A DNA stretch of 7,019 bases from NCBI GenBank assembly GCA_018334525.1, contig JAGXLT010000045.1:1-7019 (forward strand), in the 5' to 3' direction. This DNA comes from Gammaproteobacteria bacterium (GTDB lineage Bacteria > Pseudomonadota > Gammaproteobacteria > Nitrococcales > Nitrococcaceae). This document shows positions 1 to 6,588 of this stretch, one piece after another. Both the position numbers and the translations under genes were made by a program. Positions within the stretch are counted from its first letter, which is position 1. Each line of letters begins with the position of its first letter. Below the pieces are notes generated by a model that was not told the origin of the DNA, made no database searches, and was given only the letters and a program-made list of their open reading frames with translations.

Positions 1-1077
1 GACCAAGTTGATTTAGGCGATCTGCCCATACAAACCTGCTGGCCTGGCGATGCGGGACCACTGATTACCTGGGCGTTGGTGATTACGCGCGGGCCTCATC
101 AAAAGCGCCAAAATCTGGGCATTTATCGGCAACAAGTCATTGGGCGCAACCGTGTGATCATGCGCTGGCTATCGCATCGCGGTGGAGCACTGGATTTTCG
201 GGACTGGCAAAAGCAGCATCCCGGTGAGCCTTTCCCCATTGCCGTTGCGCTGGGCGCTGACCCGGCAACACTACTCGGGGCCGTTACACCCGTGCCGGAT
301 ACGCTATCTGAATACGCCTTTGCCGGTTTACTGCGCGGCAGTCGTACCGAGCTGGTGCGCTGCATTGGTTCTGATCTGCAAGTGCCGGCATCGGCCGAAA
401 TTGTGCTTGAAGGCCATATTTATCCCGATGATATGGCGCCTGAGGGGCCGTTTGGCGATCACACCGGTTATTACAATGAAGTCGATAATTTCCCGGTATT
501 TACGGTTGAGCGTATCACCCAGCGAAAAGACCCGATCTATCACAGCACGTACACCGGACGCCCCCCCGATGAGCCCGCCATCCTCGGCGTTGCGCTCAAC
601 GAAGTCTTTGTGCCGATCCTACAAAAGCAATTCCCTGAAATTGTGGATTTTTACCTGCCACCCGAGGGCTGCAGTTACCGCATGGCCGTTATCTCCATGC
701 GCAAGCAATATCCCGGGCATGCCAAACGCGTCATGATGGGGGCCTGGTCCTTTTTGCGTCAGTTCATGTACACCAAGTTCATTATCGTGGTGGATGAGGA
801 TGTGAATGCACGCAGCTGGGAGGATGTCATTTGGGCGATGACCACACGCATGGACCCTGCCCGAGATACTGTGATGGTCGAAAACACCCCCATTGATTAT
901 CTGGATTTTGCCTCGCCGGTATCCGGCTTAGGCTCGAAGATCGGATTTGATGCCACTAACAAATGGCCTGGAGAAACCACACGCGAGTGGGGTCATCCGA
1001 TCGTGATGGACGAGGCAACCAAAGCACGAGTGGATGCCTTATGGCCGGAGCTCGGCCTGGATGGAGCAGACCAATGA
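1..1077 (+). CDS. ubiD: UbiD, 4-hydroxy-3-polyprenylbenzoate decarboxylase (5'-truncated by window edge)
   Basis: Decarboxylates 3-polyprenyl-4-hydroxybenzoate in ubiquinone synthesis, using prenylated FMN made by UbiX. The reading frame is open from base 1 with no start in view. The 358 visible residues match E. coli UbiD from about residue 138 to the end, so roughly 137 N-terminal residues lie upstream (family length about 497). Known E. coli cofactor residues are present in register: the metal-ligand Asn (window residue 38, in NLGIYRQQV), the prFMN-binding IYR, RWL and RG segments (residues 41-61), the metal-ligand Glu (residue 104, in TLSEY), and the proton-donor Asp (residue 153, in GPFGDH). 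It looks intact and active. The stop codon overlaps the next start (ATGA), which implies translational coupling. An in-frame TTG at 76 is not the start, because conserved family sequence continues upstream of it. Identification is from recalled family sequence and is very secure. Confidence 0.97.
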   Translation, partial: DQVDLGDLPIQTCWPGDAGPLITWALVITRGPHQKRQNLGIYRQQVIGRNRVIMRWLSHRGGALDFRDWQKQHPGEPFPIAVALGADPATLLGAVTPVPDTLSEYAFAGLLRGSRTELVRCIGSDLQVPASAEIVLEGHIYPDDMAPEGPFGDHTGYYNEVDNFPVFTVERITQRKDPIYHSTYTGRPPDEPAILGVALNEVFVPILQKQFPEIVDFYLPPEGCSYRMAVISMRKQYPGHAKRVMMGAWSFLRQFMYTKFIIVVDEDVNARSWEDVIWAMTTRMDPARDTVMVENTPIDYLDFASPVSGLGSKIGFDATNKWPGETTREWGHPIVMDEATKARVDALWPELGLDGADQ

Positions 1078-2090
1078 CGTTTAACGTACACATTAGCGAC
1101 ACGGACTATCAGTTTGCTGTGGAGCCTGAAGAATCGGTCATCGACGCAGCACTGCGCGCCGGATTAATGCTTCCTTACAGCTGTCGTAACGGCACCTGTG
1201 GCAGCTGTTTAGGCCGGGTTGTTGAGGGCCGCATTGAATACCCGAATGGACTACCGCCCGCTATTGATTCCGAGCAGGATACTGCCGGCATGGCGCTGTT
1301 CTGTCAGGCCAGACCCGCCAGTGATTTAGTGATTGCAGTGAATGAAGTGCAGGAGGCCGGCGAGATTCGCCCACAGCGGCTACCAGCCCGGGTTGAACAA
1401 ATACAGACCTGCGCCCCGGATGTGCGTCGGCTTTTTTTACGGCTGCCGGCGGCCAAAACCATGCCGTTTCTGGCGGGGCAGTACATCGACATCCTGCTGC
1501 GTAACGGGCAAAAACGTAGCTATTCCTTAGCAAATGCCCCGCATGATAATGAGTTGTTAGAATTACATATTCGGCATCTGCCGGGCGGCATTTTCTCAGA
1601 GCATGTATTTACAACGCTCAAAGAAGGCGCGCTACTTCGCTTTGAAGGGCCATTAGGGAATTTTCACTTAAGAGAACAAAGCGACCGGCCCAGCATTTTT
1701 ATTGCCGGCGGCACCGGTTTTGGTCCCATTAAAGGCATTATCGAGCATGCCCTGCAGATCGGTTGCACGCAGCCGATGCATATCTACTGGGGCGCGCGCG
1801 ATGTGCCTGATCTTTATCTGAATTCGTTACCTCAGAAGTGGGCCGAAACACAGGCCCACATTCAGTATACGCCGGTACTCTCAGAGCCCGGCCAAAACAG
1901 TCGGTGGTCAGGGGCGACCGGATTTGTGCATAACCAGGTCCTTAAGGACTATCCTGATCTGCAGGACTATGATGTGTACATGGCAGGACCTCCCCCCATG
2001 ATTAATGCGGCTAAAGCCGGCTTTGCTGAGGCAGGCTTGCCATCGGATAGGCTGTTTTACGATTCTTTTGAGGCAGGCGGTACACCATGA
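1074..2090 (+). CDS. [2Fe-2S] ferredoxin / FAD / NAD(P)H oxidoreductase, flavin-reductase type
   Basis: A 338-residue soluble electron-transfer enzyme with three domains. Residues 1-92 form a plant-type [2Fe-2S] ferredoxin with Cys37, Cys42, Cys45 and Cys77 (CX4CX2CX31C). Residues 100-200 form an FAD-binding barrel with RSYS at 148-151. Residues 205-335 form an NAD(P)-binding domain with GGTGFGP at 212-218 and AGPPPM at 304-309. Electrons should pass from NAD(P)H through FAD to the cluster. Such proteins are often auto-labelled CDP-6-deoxy-3,4-glucoseen reductase after AscD/DdhD, but no dideoxysugar genes are visible here. E. coli has the cluster-free flavin reductase Fre beside ubiD, so this protein probably fills an equivalent slot, perhaps supplying reduced flavin or electrons to UbiX/UbiD (inference). 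The start at 1074 is supported by GGAG at 1063-1066, seven bases upstream, and by the ATGA overlap with ubiD. An upstream in-frame start at 963 would bury 37 residues in ubiD and add nothing family-like. The acceptor is unknown. Confidence 0.9.
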   Translation: MTFNVHISDTDYQFAVEPEESVIDAALRAGLMLPYSCRNGTCGSCLGRVVEGRIEYPNGLPPAIDSEQDTAGMALFCQARPASDLVIAVNEVQEAGEIRPQRLPARVEQIQTCAPDVRRLFLRLPAAKTMPFLAGQYIDILLRNGQKRSYSLANAPHDNELLELHIRHLPGGIFSEHVFTTLKEGALLRFEGPLGNFHLREQSDRPSIFIAGGTGFGPIKGIIEHALQIGCTQPMHIYWGARDVPDLYLNSLPQKWAETQAHIQYTPVLSEPGQNSRWSGATGFVHNQVLKDYPDLQDYDVYMAGPPPMINAAKAGFAEAGLPSDRLFYDSFEAGGTP

Positions 2091-2842
2091 TGACAATATC
2101 CTTACGCCGATTCTTCAGGCTCGGGTTGATTGCACTGCTTGCCGGCGTAATGGTTGGCTGCGCCAGCACCAACGCCCCGCATCAGGTTAATGATCCGCTG
2201 GAAGGATTTAACCGCGGCGTCTATACATTTAATGAGCAGTTAGACATCTATGCGTTGGGGCCTGTCTCGCGCGGCTACATGGCGGTGACCACAGACGGCA
2301 TGCGCAGCGGCGTGACCAATTTTTATCGCAACCTGGCTTCTCCGATCTATGTAGTTAACGAGGCCCTACAAGGCAAATGGAGTCAGGCAGGGCGCACCAC
2401 CGGCCGATTCGTTGTAAACAGCACCATTGGGCTGCTGGGTTTTTTCGATCCGGCAACCTCCATGGGCTTAACCACCGATCGTGAGGACTTTGGGCAGACA
2501 CTGGGGGTATGGGGCGTGGATCAGGGCCCCTATCTCATGCTGCCTTTACTGGGGCCATCCTCCACGCGTGATGTGGCTCGGTACCCGGTCGACTGGTATC
2601 TGGATGTGCTCGTCTGGTTGGCACTCGATAGCGCGACATTAGGGGCATTCACCGCTGTCTACGTGATCAATACCCGGGCCAGACTCGATCAGACCATTCA
2701 GCTACAAAGAGACGCCCCCGACCCCTATGCGTTCATGCGCTCCGGCTATCTGCAGCGTCGACAAAGCCTTGTTTATGATGGCAATGTCCCACTCGACGAA
2801 GACCCTTATGGCGATTTTTTTGAGGATCTGGAAGGCGACTAG
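2087..2842 (+). CDS. mlaA: MlaA (VacJ) outer-membrane phospholipid-transport lipoprotein
   Basis: MlaA removes mislocalised phospholipid from the outer leaflet of the outer membrane and passes it to MlaC and the inner-membrane MlaFEDB complex. The 251-residue product opens with a lipoprotein signal: positively charged Arg7, Arg8 and Arg11, a hydrophobic stretch at 12-24, and lipidated Cys25 in a slightly non-standard lipobox (MVGC). Ala follows the Cys, which is compatible with outer-membrane sorting. Family landmarks follow in order: NDPLEGFNR near residues 35-43, GRFVVNSTIG near 106-115, and EDFGQTLGVWG near 132-142, then GPYLMLPLLGPSS. The protein ends in an acidic tail. Length is typical. 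The start overlaps the previous stop (ATGA). A second ATG lies directly after the first at 2090, and I cannot tell which is used, because the upstream Shine-Dalgarno match is weak. No mlaFEDCB genes are in view, which is usual, since mlaA is commonly encoded apart from them. Confidence 0.96.
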   Translation: MMTISLRRFFRLGLIALLAGVMVGCASTNAPHQVNDPLEGFNRGVYTFNEQLDIYALGPVSRGYMAVTTDGMRSGVTNFYRNLASPIYVVNEALQGKWSQAGRTTGRFVVNSTIGLLGFFDPATSMGLTTDREDFGQTLGVWGVDQGPYLMLPLLGPSSTRDVARYPVDWYLDVLVWLALDSATLGAFTAVYVINTRARLDQTIQLQRDAPDPYAFMRSGYLQRRQSLVYDGNVPLDEDPYGDFFEDLEGD

Positions 2843-2845
2843 CTG

Positions 2846-3445
2846 CTAAGCAGATCGTGCCAATCGCTCACGAAGCGGGCTACGACGCGGGAAATGCGCC
2901 CGCAGAAACTCCATCTGGTCGGCCAGAATGCGTCTGCCCTGCAAGTAAACATATTCCGCATGCGTTGGCACAAATGGCACAGCCAGCAACTGCATACGCG
3001 ATTGTTCGGGCGTACGATCACCCTTTAGGTTATTGCATCGCTTACACGCAGTGACCACATTATTCCAAACGTCCTGACCACCTCGACTGATCGGTTTGAC
3101 ATGATCGCGTGACAGATCGCGCGCCATTTTTTGCTCGCCGCAATAAAGACAAAGATGATCGTCACGCCGGAAAAGCGTGGCATTGTTCAGTGGTGGTGTG
3201 TAACCCGGATTGCCTTTCAGCGTAGCCTGCATCGCCCCCGCGGTGGCGATGATCGAATTAACGGCTACGATACTGCGTCGGCCGGTTTTTGCATTATGGC
3301 CGCCATGAATACGATAAAGCTCATTACCGCAGGCATAAGCCACCTGCTCGAGATGGTAAAGGCGCACCGCGTCCTGATAGGTAATCCACTCAAGTGGCAT
3401 GCCTGAAACGTCGGTACGCAGGATGTGGTGTTGCAGCGTCTCCAC
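2846..3445 (-). CDS. HNH endonuclease-fold protein
   Basis: A 199-residue soluble protein with a zinc-framed HNH (beta-beta-alpha metal) nuclease domain at about residues 92-145. It shows a CX2C pair (Cys99, Cys102), the catalytic-type RDH (His115) followed by KPIS and RGG, then the NN at 128-129, and a second CX2C pair (Cys134, Cys137) followed by NNLKGDR. The last HNH position is Asn, a common variant. Before the domain lie about 90 residues that open with a conserved-looking block (LRTDVSGMPLEWI at 9-21). I recognise this only as the typical leader of stand-alone HNH proteins in proteobacteria. The start is GTG at 3443-3445 with a strong Shine-Dalgarno sequence seven bases upstream. The gene is convergent with mlaA (three bases between stops) and divergent from pntAA. 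It has no methylase, toxin/immunity or phage neighbour, so a restriction or mobile role is not supported. Its substrate is unknown. Confidence 0.9.
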   Translation of the reverse strand: METLQHHILRTDVSGMPLEWITYQDAVRLYHLEQVAYACGNELYRIHGGHNAKTGRRSIVAVNSIIATAGAMQATLKGNPGYTPPLNNATLFRRDDHLCLYCGEQKMARDLSRDHVKPISRGGQDVWNNVVTACKRCNNLKGDRTPEQSRMQLLAVPFVPTHAEYVYLQGRRILADQMEFLRAHFPRRSPLRERLARSA

Positions 3446-3452
3446 GCTTTCA

Positions 3453-3458
3453 CCCTCC
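3453..3458 (-). promoter_or_regulatory. Shine-Dalgarno site fixing the GTG start of the HNH gene
   Basis: On the minus strand this reads GGAGGG, seven bases before the GTG at 3445. It is the best ribosome-binding match near the 5' end of this gene. It favours GTG over the nearby GTG at 3453-3451, which is in another frame. Confidence 0.75.
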
Positions 3459-3527
3459 GGCCCTTGCCGCGTTGCCTAACCCTCAATACCTCGTCAAATA
3501 ATCACCGAGATAAGCGTAATGTGCAAG

Positions 3528-3545
3528 GGTTACATCTTTGTGACC
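3528..3545. promoter_or_regulatory. Imperfect 7-4-7 inverted repeat, possible operator
   Basis: GGTTACA, four bases, then TGTGACC: six of seven positions are complementary and the seventh would be a G-T wobble in RNA. It lies near the middle of the divergent intergenic region, upstream of the candidate pntAA -10 box, where a repressor or activator could act. It is not a good match to the CRP or FNR consensus. A dyad of this size can occur by chance. Confidence 0.25.
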
Positions 3546-3589
3546 AAGAATGGGGATGTTTCCTGCGCCAGATGCTGTAAAATCATCGG

Positions 3590-3604
3590 TCCGCCGGTGG
3601 CGGA
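3590..3604 (+). other. Short hairpin in the pntAA leader
   Basis: TCCGCC, a three-base GGT loop, then GGCGGA give a six-pair GC-rich stem. It lies a few bases after the candidate -10 box and about 28 bases before the pntAA start. No T tract follows, so it is not an intrinsic terminator. It could stabilise the 5' end of the mRNA or be chance. Confidence 0.25.
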
Positions 3605-3618
3605 AATGTTCTACGGAC

Positions 3619-3623
3619 AGGAG
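3619..3623 (+). promoter_or_regulatory. Shine-Dalgarno site fixing the pntAA start
   Basis: AGGAG lies nine bases before the ATG at 3633. It supports this start over an in-frame ATG at 3519, whose 38 extra residues are Cys-rich and unlike any PntA N-terminus. Confidence 0.8.
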
Positions 3624-3632
3624 ACACAGTCG

Positions 3633-4766
3633 ATGACCATCACCATCGCCGTACCCAAAGAAACAGCCAGTGGAGAGCGCCGGGTTGCCATGGTTCCCAG
3701 TGCACTTAAGTTGCTGACGAAACTCGGTGCCAGCGTGCGCATGCAACAAGGCGCCGGCGAAGCCGCCGGGTTTACGGACAATCAATACGAAGGCGTGGAG
3801 TGGGCAAAAACTCCCGCCGAGCTCTATAAAGGCGCTGACATTGTCCTGCGTGTTCAGCCCCCGACCGCAGAAGAGTCCGCCAAATTACCGGAGAACATTA
3901 TTCTTGCCGGTTATATGACACCGCATGAGGGCGATTCACGCATTCAGAATCTCGTAAAGCGAAAAGTCACCAGCTTTGCCCTGGAGCTTGTTCCGCGGAT
4001 CACCCGTGCGCAGTCAATCGATGCTCTGTCCTCGCAGGGCAATATTGCCGGTTATAAGTGCGCCCTTCTCGCGGGACATTTAAGTCCCAAACTCTTTCCG
4101 ATGCTGACCACGGCAGCCGGCACGGTTAAACCGGCGCGTGTTGTTGTGGTTGGTGCCGGTGTGGCCGGATTACAGGCCATTGCGACCGCGCGCCGCCTCG
4201 GGGCAATCGTTGAAGCCTACGATGTGCGCGCAGCCACGCGGGAGCAGGTGGAATCATTGGGCGGTAAATTCATTGATACCGGCGTCAGCGCCGAGGGCGA
4301 AGGCGGTTATGCGCGTGAACTGACCGATGAAGAAAAGGCCCAGCAGGCTGAGGTACTAGCAAAACATATTGCCCAGGCGGATGCCGTGATCACAACGGCG
4401 GCCATCCCGGGTCGCCCGGCACCGAAAATTATCGACAAAGCAACCGTTGAGCGCATGAAGGCAGGCTCTGTGATTGTCGATATGGCAGCAGAGACCGGTG
4501 GTAACTGTGAGCTCACTGAAGCCGGCAAAGAAGTGCAACATCAGGGCGTTCTGATTGCCGGACCGCGTAATATTCCGAGCATGGCTGCAACCCATGCCAG
4601 TGAGATGTATGCGCGTAACCTGTGCAATCTGCTGGCCCTGATCGTTAAGGAAGGCAGCATCGATTTGAACTGGGATGACGAAGTCGTCGCAGAGAGTTGC
4701 CTGACGCATGATGGCGAAATTCGTCATGCCCCCACTCGCGAGCGTATTGAAGGAGGCACCAAATAA
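3633..4766 (+). CDS. pntAA: PntAA, NAD(P) transhydrogenase alpha-1 subunit (NAD-binding domain I)
   Basis: The peripheral cytoplasmic subunit that binds NAD(H) and passes hydride to NADP+ on PntB, driven by the proton gradient. The product has 377 residues, the normal size for the split (three-gene) form. The start is family-like (ITIAVPKE, then GERRVAMVP). The substrate-gripping RQD loop is present in register (Arg122, Gln127, Asp130, within PRITRAQSID), followed by ALSSQGNIAGY. The Rossmann glycine motif GAGVAGL lies at 174-180. The mobile-loop Tyr226 precedes ARELTDEE, and AETGGNCELT lies at 286-295. It ends after a polar segment with no membrane helices; those are on the separate PntAB, unlike E. 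coli, where the alpha chain is fused. Its stop overlaps the pntAB start by one base (TAATG). Confidence 0.96.
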   Translation: MTITIAVPKETASGERRVAMVPSALKLLTKLGASVRMQQGAGEAAGFTDNQYEGVEWAKTPAELYKGADIVLRVQPPTAEESAKLPENIILAGYMTPHEGDSRIQNLVKRKVTSFALELVPRITRAQSIDALSSQGNIAGYKCALLAGHLSPKLFPMLTTAAGTVKPARVVVVGAGVAGLQAIATARRLGAIVEAYDVRAATREQVESLGGKFIDTGVSAEGEGGYARELTDEEKAQQAEVLAKHIAQADAVITTAAIPGRPAPKIIDKATVERMKAGSVIVDMAAETGGNCELTEAGKEVQHQGVLIAGPRNIPSMAATHASEMYARNLCNLLALIVKEGSIDLNWDDEVVAESCLTHDGEIRHAPTRERIEGGTK

Positions 4767-5071
4767 TGGCCATTGAAGGCTTTGTCGCACTCTATATTTT
4801 CATGCTCGCTGGCTTTGTTGGCTTTGAAGTCATCAGCCGCGTGCCCGTTATTTTGCATACGCCATTAATGTCTGGCTCTAACTTTGTGCACGGCATTGTG
4901 ATTGTTGGCGCCATGGTGGTTCTGGGTCACGCCGAAACAGTGACCGAGCAGATCATTGGCTTTATCGCCGTTATTCTGGGCGCCGGCAATGCGGTGGGTG
5001 GCTATGTTGTCACCGAGCGTATGCTTGAGATGTTTAAGAGTAAGGACGAAAAGAAGGGGGCTGAGAAATGA
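4766..5071 (+). CDS. pntAB: PntAB, NAD(P) transhydrogenase alpha-2 subunit (membrane domain II part)
   Basis: A 101-residue inner-membrane protein with three predicted helices, at about residues 5-24, 38-56 and 61-83, and a charged Lys/Glu-rich C-terminal tail facing the cytoplasm. With the membrane part of PntB it forms the proton channel of transhydrogenase. The HTPLMSGSN block (31-39) corresponds to HTPLMS in the E. coli alpha chain. His42, in NFVHGI, lies in the second helix. E. coli has Ser at that position, while I recall that the Thermus thermophilus alpha-2 subunit has a functional His42. A perfect AGGAGG at 4751-4756 lies nine bases before the ATG, and the start overlaps the pntAA stop. 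The stop overlaps the pntB start (ATGA), so the three subunits are tightly coupled in translation. Confidence 0.95.
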   Translation: MAIEGFVALYIFMLAGFVGFEVISRVPVILHTPLMSGSNFVHGIVIVGAMVVLGHAETVTEQIIGFIAVILGAGNAVGGYVVTERMLEMFKSKDEKKGAEK

Positions 5072-6561
5072 GTTGGTTTGTGCAACTGAGCTATTTGCTC
5101 GCCGCCGTTCTTTTTATCTTCGGCCTGAAGGCCATGAGTTCGCCACGCACAGCGCGTAAAGGCATTATCTGGGCCGGCTTTGGTATGGTGCTGGCCACCC
5201 TGGTCACCTTCCTGCATCCGGATATTCATGGCGTCTCCAACTATATCCTGATCATTATTGGTATCGCCGTGGCCGGTGGCCTGGCCTGGTGGTCCGGGCG
5301 ACGCGTAGCCATGACAGAAATGCCACAAATGGTGGCTCTGTATAACGGCATGGGTGGCGGCGCAGCCGCTGCTATTGCTGCTGTGGAAATGCTGCGAGCG
5401 TTGCGTACGCTACCGAGCGATCTGCAGGCACAGGCGGCCTCTTTAGCAGAAGAGTCCGGCCTTAGCCTGGCGGCGGCTGAAGCGGCGCTACGGGCAGAAG
5501 GCGCGGCAAGCGGGTCAATTGCCAGCGCGTTAGGTGCAGATGTCACCGTGCTGGCCATTTTAGGCGCGCTGATTGGTACGGTGGCCTTTTCAGGATCTCT
5601 GGTTGCCTGGGCCAAACTTGACGGGCGCATGCAGCGCAACTCACTGGTACCTGCTCAGCAGGTCGTTAACGTGGTTGTTTTCGCTCTGGCCGTGATCTTC
5701 GGCATCATGACGTTCTTTACCGACAGCGTGGCCATTGTGGTGATCTTTTTTGCCCTTGGTCTGCTGTTTGGTGTGTTCGTTGCCGTGCCAATCGGCGGTG
5801 CGGACATGCCGGTCATTATTTCGCTATTTAACGCATTGACCGGGCTTGCCGTGGCGTTTGAAGGCTATGCCATCGGTAATCCGGCAATGATCATTGCCGG
5901 TACCGTGGTGGGTGCTGCCGGCACGCTGCTGACACAGCTAATGGCAAAGGCGATGAACCGCTCTATCGCTAACGTGCTTTTCGCGGGCTTTGGCACAACT
6001 GTGCAGGCGTCCGGCGAAGGGCCGGAAGGCGAAATGCAGGATGTGAGTGCAGAAGATGCCGGCATCATGATGGCGTTTGCCGATAAAGTGGTCATCGTGC
6101 CGGGTTATGGCATGGCGGTTGCGCAGGCTCAGCATAAGATCTGGGAACTTGTAGAGCTTCTCCAGGGACGCGGGGTTGATGTTAAATTTGCCATTCACCC
6201 CGTGGCGGGTCGGATGCCGGGGCATATGAACGTGCTCCTGGCAGAGGCCGGCGTGCCGTATGACATGATCTTTGATATGGAAGAGATCAACGAAGAGTTT
6301 GCGACGACCGATGTAGCGGTGGTGATTGGTGCAAACGATGTGGTCAACCCGGCCGCGAAAAATGATCCATCCAGCCCCATTTTCGGCATGCCGATCCTTG
6401 ATGTGGATGCGGCTGAAAATGTACTGGTCATTAAGCGCGGCAAGGGAACCGGCTTCTCGGGCGTGGAAAATGCCCTGTTCTTCAGCGAAAACACCCGCAT
6501 GGTGTTTGGTGATGGACAGAAAGTGGCTGGTGCCATGGTGCAGGCTGTTAAAGGCCTGTAG
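5068..6561 (+). CDS. pntB: PntB, NAD(P) transhydrogenase beta subunit
   Basis: The membrane subunit that carries nine helices of the proton channel (domain II, residues about 5-290) and the cytoplasmic NADP(H)-binding domain III (about 335-497). Domain III landmarks are clear: GYGMAVAQAQ at 346-355, HPVAGRMPGHMNVLLAEA at 377-394, GANDVVNPAA at 421-430, and KRGKGTGFSGVEN near 456-468. Domain II shows EMPQMVALYNG at 84-94 and IGGADMPV at 242-249. The 497 residues exceed E. coli PntB (462), mainly through an Ala-rich insert at about 112-150. The E. coli channel residue His91 aligns with Asn93 here. The start overlaps the pntAB stop and is preceded by a G-rich Shine-Dalgarno sequence at 5054-5060. 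Because domain III is cytoplasmic and nine helices precede it, the N-terminus should be periplasmic. Confidence 0.96.
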   Translation: MSWFVQLSYLLAAVLFIFGLKAMSSPRTARKGIIWAGFGMVLATLVTFLHPDIHGVSNYILIIIGIAVAGGLAWWSGRRVAMTEMPQMVALYNGMGGGAAAAIAAVEMLRALRTLPSDLQAQAASLAEESGLSLAAAEAALRAEGAASGSIASALGADVTVLAILGALIGTVAFSGSLVAWAKLDGRMQRNSLVPAQQVVNVVVFALAVIFGIMTFFTDSVAIVVIFFALGLLFGVFVAVPIGGADMPVIISLFNALTGLAVAFEGYAIGNPAMIIAGTVVGAAGTLLTQLMAKAMNRSIANVLFAGFGTTVQASGEGPEGEMQDVSAEDAGIMMAFADKVVIVPGYGMAVAQAQHKIWELVELLQGRGVDVKFAIHPVAGRMPGHMNVLLAEAGVPYDMIFDMEEINEEFATTDVAVVIGANDVVNPAAKNDPSSPIFGMPILDVDAAENVLVIKRGKGTGFSGVENALFFSENTRMVFGDGQKVAGAMVQAVKGL

Positions 6562-6588
6562 ACCCAAACAACGACTTGTGGAGTTTAC

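Larger units (their letters stand above)
3446..3632. promoter_or_regulatory. Divergent intergenic region between the HNH gene and pntAA
   Basis: These 187 bases separate two outward-facing genes and must hold both promoters. On the plus strand TAAAAT at 3578-3583 is a fair sigma-70 -10 box (five of six matches), but I find no good -35 at normal spacing. On the minus strand GATTAT (plus 3499-3504) lies 17 bases after TTGCAC (plus 3522-3527), a weak pair. An 18-bp imperfect dyad (3528-3545) and a short hairpin (3590-3604) are listed separately. Promoter assignments are tentative; that promoters lie here follows from gene orientation. Confidence 0.45.

Noticed and set aside
560..566. Run of seven C in ubiD as a slippage or frameshift site
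   Set aside because: The frame through it encodes normal UbiD sequence on both sides, so there is no sign of a frameshift.
963..1073. 37-residue N-terminal extension of the oxidoreductase
   Set aside because: It overlaps ubiD in another frame, has no family likeness, and the ATG at 1074 has a good ribosome site and begins directly at the ferredoxin domain.
76..1077. TTG at 76 as the start of ubiD
   Set aside because: Conserved UbiD sequence ([10 protein letters not shown], then PLITW) continues in frame upstream to base 1, so the gene is cut by the window rather than starting here.
1432..1438. Run of seven T as a terminator or slippage site
   Set aside because: It lies inside the FAD domain, is not preceded by a strong stem, and encodes a normal Leu-Phe-Leu segment.
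3519..3632. 38-residue Cys-containing extension of PntAA
   Set aside because: PntA proteins begin at the ITIAVPKE-type segment, AGGAG precedes the ATG at 3633, and the upstream stretch holds the promoter-like elements.
3483..3785. Minus-strand open frame spanning the intergenic region and the start of pntAA
   Set aside because: Most of it lies antisense to conserved PntAA codons, and the product has no family likeness.
5938..6567. Long minus-strand open frame opposite pntB (209 codons)
   Set aside because: It is antisense to the conserved NADP-binding domain, is rich in His and Arg as expected from a shadow frame, and has no recognisable domain.
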